Below, one piece after another: positions 60,321 to 64,000 of a DNA stretch of 64,000 nt (positions are counted from its first letter, which is position 1; each line of letters starts with the position of its first letter). Source of the DNA: Pseudomonadota bacterium (GTDB taxonomy: Bacteria > Pseudomonadota > Gammaproteobacteria > UBA9214); NCBI GenBank assembly GCA_041395565.1, contig JAWLAI010000008.1, positions 152,533 through 216,532 on the forward strand. The letters are read 5' to 3'. The position numbers and the translations under genes were made by a program. The notes beneath the pieces were generated by a model. The model ran no database searches. It was not told where the DNA came from and worked only from the letters and a program-made list of their open reading frames with translations.

Positions 60321-61712
60321 ATGAACGACAACCTGATCCGGGAAGTGCGCGGATTGGCCGACAACCTGAAGTACGGCGTGCAGCTGCTGATCTTGCGGCA
60401 GCCGCTCGCGGGCTCGCCCTATGTGTCAGGCGACCAGCCGGCACTGCTGCTGCTCGCCTATGCCCTGCTGGTGTTTGGGGTCAGTTATGTGCTGAGCCTG
60501 CCCGAACCGGAATTCAACCCTTACGGCATCACCAGCATAGCCACCCAGTCGCTGCTGTTGTTCCTCGCTGCATATACCGCGGCAAAAACAGCCAGGGCAG
60601 GTCAGATGCTGCTGCCGTTACTGGTCGCGCTGTTGAGCGTGTGGCCCTGGCTGTACCTGGCATGGCACATCATCGGCGCAGGGGAGAATTTCTCCTATTG
60701 GCAATTCTACAGCGACGAACCGTACCGCTATACGCTATACCACGCCTGGGTGGCGGTCGTGTTCGCGACAACGACGGCGCGAACGCTCGGCGCAAACAGG
60801 AAGGTGATGCTGATCGCGCTGGGCAGCTACACCGTACTGGCCGGGCTGCCCTTGCAACTGCTTTCCTACGGACCATTCTGGCAACAAGCCTTCGACGACG
60901 ACGGCGAATACGAAAAATACCTGTCGATCAACGAGGAGGATACCTATTACCGGCAATTCGAATTCATCGAATCCCTGCAAGCCGATCTGCTCAAGGAGCG
61001 CAGCGGGATCTCTGACATCTACTTCATCGGCTTTGGCGGCGACGCCATGGAAGATGTCTTCATGAAGGAAGTGCAGTATGCACGCAACGTGTTCGATGAA
61101 CGCTTCGACACGAAGGGCAGGTCTGTCGCACTGATCAACAACATCAAGACATTGAACGAGACGCCGCTGGCATCGAAAGGGAATCTCGAACGGCTGGTGC
61201 AGCACATCGGCTCCCTGATGAATCCGGATGAAGACATCCTGTTCATGTATCTGACGAGCCACGGCTCGGAAAACCAGCAGCTGTTAGTAGACCTGATGCC
61301 GCTGGGCCTCAACCAGATCGGGCCGCAGGAACTCAAGGAGATCCTGGATAAGGCCGGGATCAAGTACCGCGTGCTGCTCGTATCGTCATGCTATTCCGGC
61401 GGCTTCGTGGAACCCTTGCACAATGAGTACACCGTCGTCGTAACAGCCTCGGCAGCGGACAAGACATCGTTCGGCTGCGGCAACAAGAGCGATTTCACCT
61501 ATTTCGGCAAGGCTCTCTTCGAAGAGCAATTGCGGCATAACTTCAATTTTCTCGATGCCTTCCGGCAGGCCATCCAGTCCATACAGCGCCGCGAGCGTGA
61601 AGAGCGCATCAAGCCATCCGACCCGCAGCTGTTCATCGGCGATGTGATCAAGACAAAGCTCGGGCGTCTCAGCCGGGAGCTCGAACTGCACCATGACCGG
61701 CTAGCACCCTGA
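60321..61712 (+). CDS. Membrane-anchored C13-family (legumain-like) cysteine peptidase
   Basis: A 463-residue protein. The N-terminal half has about five hydrophobic segments (about 40-60, 73-92, 97-117, 140-155, 163-183), and the C-terminal half (about 225-455) is a caspase-fold peptidase. The His motif is FMYLTSHGSENQ (His314) and the Cys motif is VLLVSSCYSGGFVEPL (Cys357), the C13 dyad spacing. Bacterial C13 proteins cleave after Asn or Asp in unknown targets. The active site follows the last membrane segment, so its side depends on topology, which I cannot fix. The start at 60321 is the first ATG giving the membrane N-terminus. Confidence 0.8.
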   Translation: MNDNLIREVRGLADNLKYGVQLLILRQPLAGSPYVSGDQPALLLLAYALLVFGVSYVLSLPEPEFNPYGITSIATQSLLLFLAAYTAAKTARAGQMLLPLLVALLSVWPWLYLAWHIIGAGENFSYWQFYSDEPYRYTLYHAWVAVVFATTTARTLGANRKVMLIALGSYTVLAGLPLQLLSYGPFWQQAFDDDGEYEKYLSINEEDTYYRQFEFIESLQADLLKERSGISDIYFIGFGGDAMEDVFMKEVQYARNVFDERFDTKGRSVALINNIKTLNETPLASKGNLERLVQHIGSLMNPDEDILFMYLTSHGSENQQLLVDLMPLGLNQIGPQELKEILDKAGIKYRVLLVSSCYSGGFVEPLHNEYTVVVTASAADKTSFGCGNKSDFTYFGKALFEEQLRHNFNFLDAFRQAIQSIQRREREERIKPSDPQLFIGDVIKTKLGRLSRELELHHDRLAP

Positions 61713-61886
61713 CCCGCCGCGCCCTGGCCATGGCGCGGGCGGCACCCGTTACAGCAGGAAGCAGGCGCTGCTGCCGCGACATGCGGCCATTTGCGACAAT
61801 GGCACGGCGCGCGGTTACCGACCAGCCTGGCAAGCAGCGAAACCGATTGGCTTTCGGGGAATGCCGTGATAATCTCCGGTAAACAC

Positions 61887-61892
61887 TATAAT
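61887..61892 (+). promoter_or_regulatory. Consensus -10 element before the subtilase/dockerin gene
   Basis: TATAAT lies 16 bases before the GTG start, implying a very short or leaderless 5' end. No good -35 is seen at the right distance. Confidence 0.3.
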
Positions 61893-61908
61893 AATTACCT
61901 GTATCGTC

Positions 61909-63786
61909 GTGCCAGCAATCGACAGACCTGTTCCCAAGCACCGCTTCGCTTGCCTGCTGTGCTGCGCGCTCCTCGGCATCACTGCTGCCGTTCGGGCCGA
62001 TTACAAGGCTGATATCGGATACACCCGATTGTCGCAGGAACTGGGCGCGAACACCCCGGATGGCAGCGGCGTCCCCGTCACACAGGCCGAAGCCGCCACG
62101 GCTGTCGTCCCCATCGGCCTGATCGACTACCCCGTCTACCTGCCGGATGGCAACACCCCCGAGTTCGCAGGCAAGACGATCATTGCCCGCAGCGGCATCG
62201 AGGCGGGCACATACTCTGCACATGCAACGAATGTCGGCAAGACATTCTACGGCAGCACATCCTCCATCGCCCCCGGCATTCTTCACGTCGATGCGATCTG
62301 GGCCGATCACTGGCTGCAATCCGGGTTTCTCAATTACGGCGCCAATGCCAGGCCACTGATCTCATCGAGCCGTATTGCAAACCACAGCTGGATCGCCGAT
62401 GCGAACGACCCGGCAATCAACTCGGAACTGCTGCGGCGGGCTGACTGGGCCATTGCTACCGATGAATACATCAACTGTGTCGGCATAAAGAACACCGCCA
62501 CCGTCAATCAGCCCATCCTCAGCGGCGCGTACAATGTCATTGCTGTCGGCAAGAGCGACGGCCTCAACGGGATCGGTACGACAGCTGTCGACGCTGATTA
62601 CGTCGCCGGACGCGCCCGTCCGGAGCTGGTCGCGCCGAAAGGCACTTCCAGCAACGCGGTCCCGGTGGTTGCCGCCGCCGCCGCCCTGCTGCTCGAATAC
62701 GGCAGCAGCAACCCCGGCTTAGCCACCGATCCCGTGCAAGCCTCCACCACGAACCGCAATGGCGACACCATCTACAACACGGGCCGGTCAGAGGTCATCA
62801 AGGCCGTACTCATGGCGGGCGCCGACCGCTCTACCGCCAATACCAGCGCCCCCGATATAAGCGATTACCGCGCCGACCCTCTCAACCGGACAGGCAACGG
62901 ACTGGATCGCCGGTTCGGGGCAGGACAGGTCAACATCTACAACAGCTTCAAGATCCTGCAGGCCGGCGAACAGAACAGCAACGAGGACCTTGGCGCCGGC
63001 AGCATCGGCAGCGCAGGATTCGATTACGATCCGTCCTTTGGCGGTGCGGGCGCCAGCAATTCCACCGCTTCATACCACTTCGCGACCGGCGCAGGGCAGG
63101 TACTCCTGGCAACCACCCTGGCCTGGAACATCAACATCAACGCCGGCAACGGGCCCAATTTCACCGGCAGCGCCACGCGCTACGATCTGGACCTGTACCT
63201 CTACGACATCACCGGAACGCCGGTGCCCGTGGCAAGTTCTGCGAGCCTGGTCGATAACACGGAAACGATTTGGACCATACTGCCCGCCGGCCGGCAATAC
63301 CGGCTGGAAGTCGTACCCAAACCCGGTCAGGGCATTTTCGCATGGGATTACGCCCTCGCCTGGCGCATGACGGATCTGATCGACACCGACGGCGACGGCA
63401 TCCCGGATATCACGGACACGGATGACGACAATGACGGGTTGTCGGACAGCGATGAACTGGCGGTGGGTACGGATCCGCTCGATGCCGACTCGGACAATGA
63501 TCTCGTCATGGACGGAACGGAAATTCTTGCCGGAACCAACCCGCTGCTCGCGTCCGACTTCCCGGTGTGGGGTGATATCAATAGCGACGGTAGCGTCGAC
63601 AATGCAGACGTGCTGCTGGCCACCCGTGCCGCAGCCGGGCTGCTGACGCTGGACGCAGGCCAGCTGGCGCGCGGCAATGTCGCGCCGCTGGTCAACGGCA
63701 TACCCCAAACCCTGCCCACTGACACATTCAACGCAGCAGACCTGCTGCTGATACAGCGCAAGGCACAGGGCGTGATCGCCTTCTAG
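61909..63786 (+). CDS. Subtilase-like exported protein with thrombospondin-3 and dockerin-like repeats
   Basis: A 625-residue protein from a GTG at 61909. Signal peptide (CLLCCALLGITAAVRA), then a divergent S8 peptidase-like domain (about 50-345) with a His motif (SAHATNVGKTFYG, His105) and a Ser motif (GTSSNAVPVVAA, Ser248). The usual Asp motif is not recognisable, so activity is uncertain. A beta domain follows (about 370-485), then thrombospondin type-3 repeats (DTDGDGIPDITDTDDDNDG) and dockerin-like calcium loops (GDINSDGSVDNADVLLATRA, and a degenerate second half DTFNAADLLLIQRKA). It lies 196 bases after the C13 peptidase gene. Confidence 0.75.
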   Translation: MPAIDRPVPKHRFACLLCCALLGITAAVRADYKADIGYTRLSQELGANTPDGSGVPVTQAEAATAVVPIGLIDYPVYLPDGNTPEFAGKTIIARSGIEAGTYSAHATNVGKTFYGSTSSIAPGILHVDAIWADHWLQSGFLNYGANARPLISSSRIANHSWIADANDPAINSELLRRADWAIATDEYINCVGIKNTATVNQPILSGAYNVIAVGKSDGLNGIGTTAVDADYVAGRARPELVAPKGTSSNAVPVVAAAAALLLEYGSSNPGLATDPVQASTTNRNGDTIYNTGRSEVIKAVLMAGADRSTANTSAPDISDYRADPLNRTGNGLDRRFGAGQVNIYNSFKILQAGEQNSNEDLGAGSIGSAGFDYDPSFGGAGASNSTASYHFATGAGQVLLATTLAWNININAGNGPNFTGSATRYDLDLYLYDITGTPVPVASSASLVDNTETIWTILPAGRQYRLEVVPKPGQGIFAWDYALAWRMTDLIDTDGDGIPDITDTDDDNDGLSDSDELAVGTDPLDADSDNDLVMDGTEILAGTNPLLASDFPVWGDINSDGSVDNADVLLATRAAAGLLTLDAGQLARGNVAPLVNGIPQTLPTDTFNAADLLLIQRKAQGVIAF

Positions 63787-63874
63787 AGTCCGTATCCGTT
63801 GCTGTTGGCCATGCCGCACGCACCCGGACACGCCCCGGATCGACCGCCTGCGGATTGACCGCGTTATACCGGCA

Positions 63875-64000
63875 TCAGCCTGCCGCCGTTTGCTGCTCGG
63901 GCTGGCGGAACGCCTGCAGGCCCTGCTGGAACAGGCCGGTGATGCTGTCCACCGGACTCACCTCGTCGAGCGCGCTGAGGATCAGCTGGGAACGGTTCTT
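63875..64000 (-). CDS. C-terminus of an unidentified gene (runs off the window)
   Basis: The minus-strand frame is open from the window edge to a TGA at 63875. The 41 residues seen (starting KNRSQLILSALDEVSPVDS, ending PEQQTAAG) form one amphipathic helix and a short polar tail. It is not enough to name a family. It converges on the subtilase-like gene. Confidence 0.5.
   Translation of the reverse strand, partial: KNRSQLILSALDEVSPVDSITGLFQQGLQAFRQPEQQTAAG

Overview
The window is GC-rich chromosomal DNA, densely packed and with ordinary bacterial operon structure. Gene order and gene content point to a gammaproteobacterium, most likely of the Chromatiales / Ectothiorhodospiraceae type. The evidence is the run glyA-nrdR-ribD-ribC-ribB-ribH-nusB-thiL-pgpA, the pair dapA-bamC facing gcvR-bcp, the single-chain PurL, FolE2, EttA, Lhr, and several PEP-CTERM / dockerin-like surface proteins. 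The genus assignment is inference. No rRNA, tRNA, CRISPR array, prophage or complete insertion sequence was seen.

Layout. 1-940: the N-terminus of a membrane sensor and a GspG-like pseudopilin. 1189-6507: a self-contained Ton-dependent metal-uptake locus, tonB-exbB-exbD, two HupE-type membrane proteins and an OprC-like outer-membrane receptor, all on the minus strand. 6658-11541: topoisomerase IV (parC, parE) with a CNP1-family gene. 11707-14158: a rubrerythrin, Fe-S oxidoreductase and DUF3501 redox operon. 14347-17903: xseB-ispA, folE2, a retropepsin-like protease and a glutamine amidotransferase. 17962-22740: one very large CoA-dehydratase-activase-like protein with a duplicated ATPase domain. 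23351-25854: a cohesin-like PEP-CTERM protein, a PPK2 polyphosphate kinase and a Tat-exported Csp-type copper-storage protein. 26060-33542: the riboflavin / thiamine / one-carbon block, in which thiL is frameshifted. 33648-38849: a deacetylase-like protein, a rhodanese, EttA, a SPOR protein and a PAP2 phosphatase. 39180-45713: a second PEP-CTERM protein, the helicase Lhr and a heme-motif/PKD/dockerin protein. 46082-52973: purL, an MBL hydrolase, bamC and dapA. 53137-57271: gcvR, bcp, a frameshifted pilin, a PerM-type permease, a small hypothetical and a LysR regulator. 57766-59799: a lipoprotein-sorting-like protein with a beta-barrel protein. 60321-63786: a membrane C13 peptidase and a subtilase/dockerin protein. 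63875-64000: the C-terminus of an unidentified gene.

Three themes stand out. First, metal handling: a dedicated Ton system carries an outer-membrane receptor with a CxxxM...HxM copper-ligand pattern beside a HupE nickel-permease motif, and a Cys-rich copper-storage protein lies 19 kb away. Second, surface biology: two PEP-CTERM proteins (one with a cohesin-like fold) and two dockerin-like proteins share the window with a predicted C13 peptidase and a subtilase. Third, the giant double-ASKHA protein, whose substrate is unknown.

Two genes, thiL and a pilin, are each broken by the apparent loss of one base in a G run. This may mark homopolymer errors in the sequence rather than biology. All start sites and functions come from reading the sequence without database searches.
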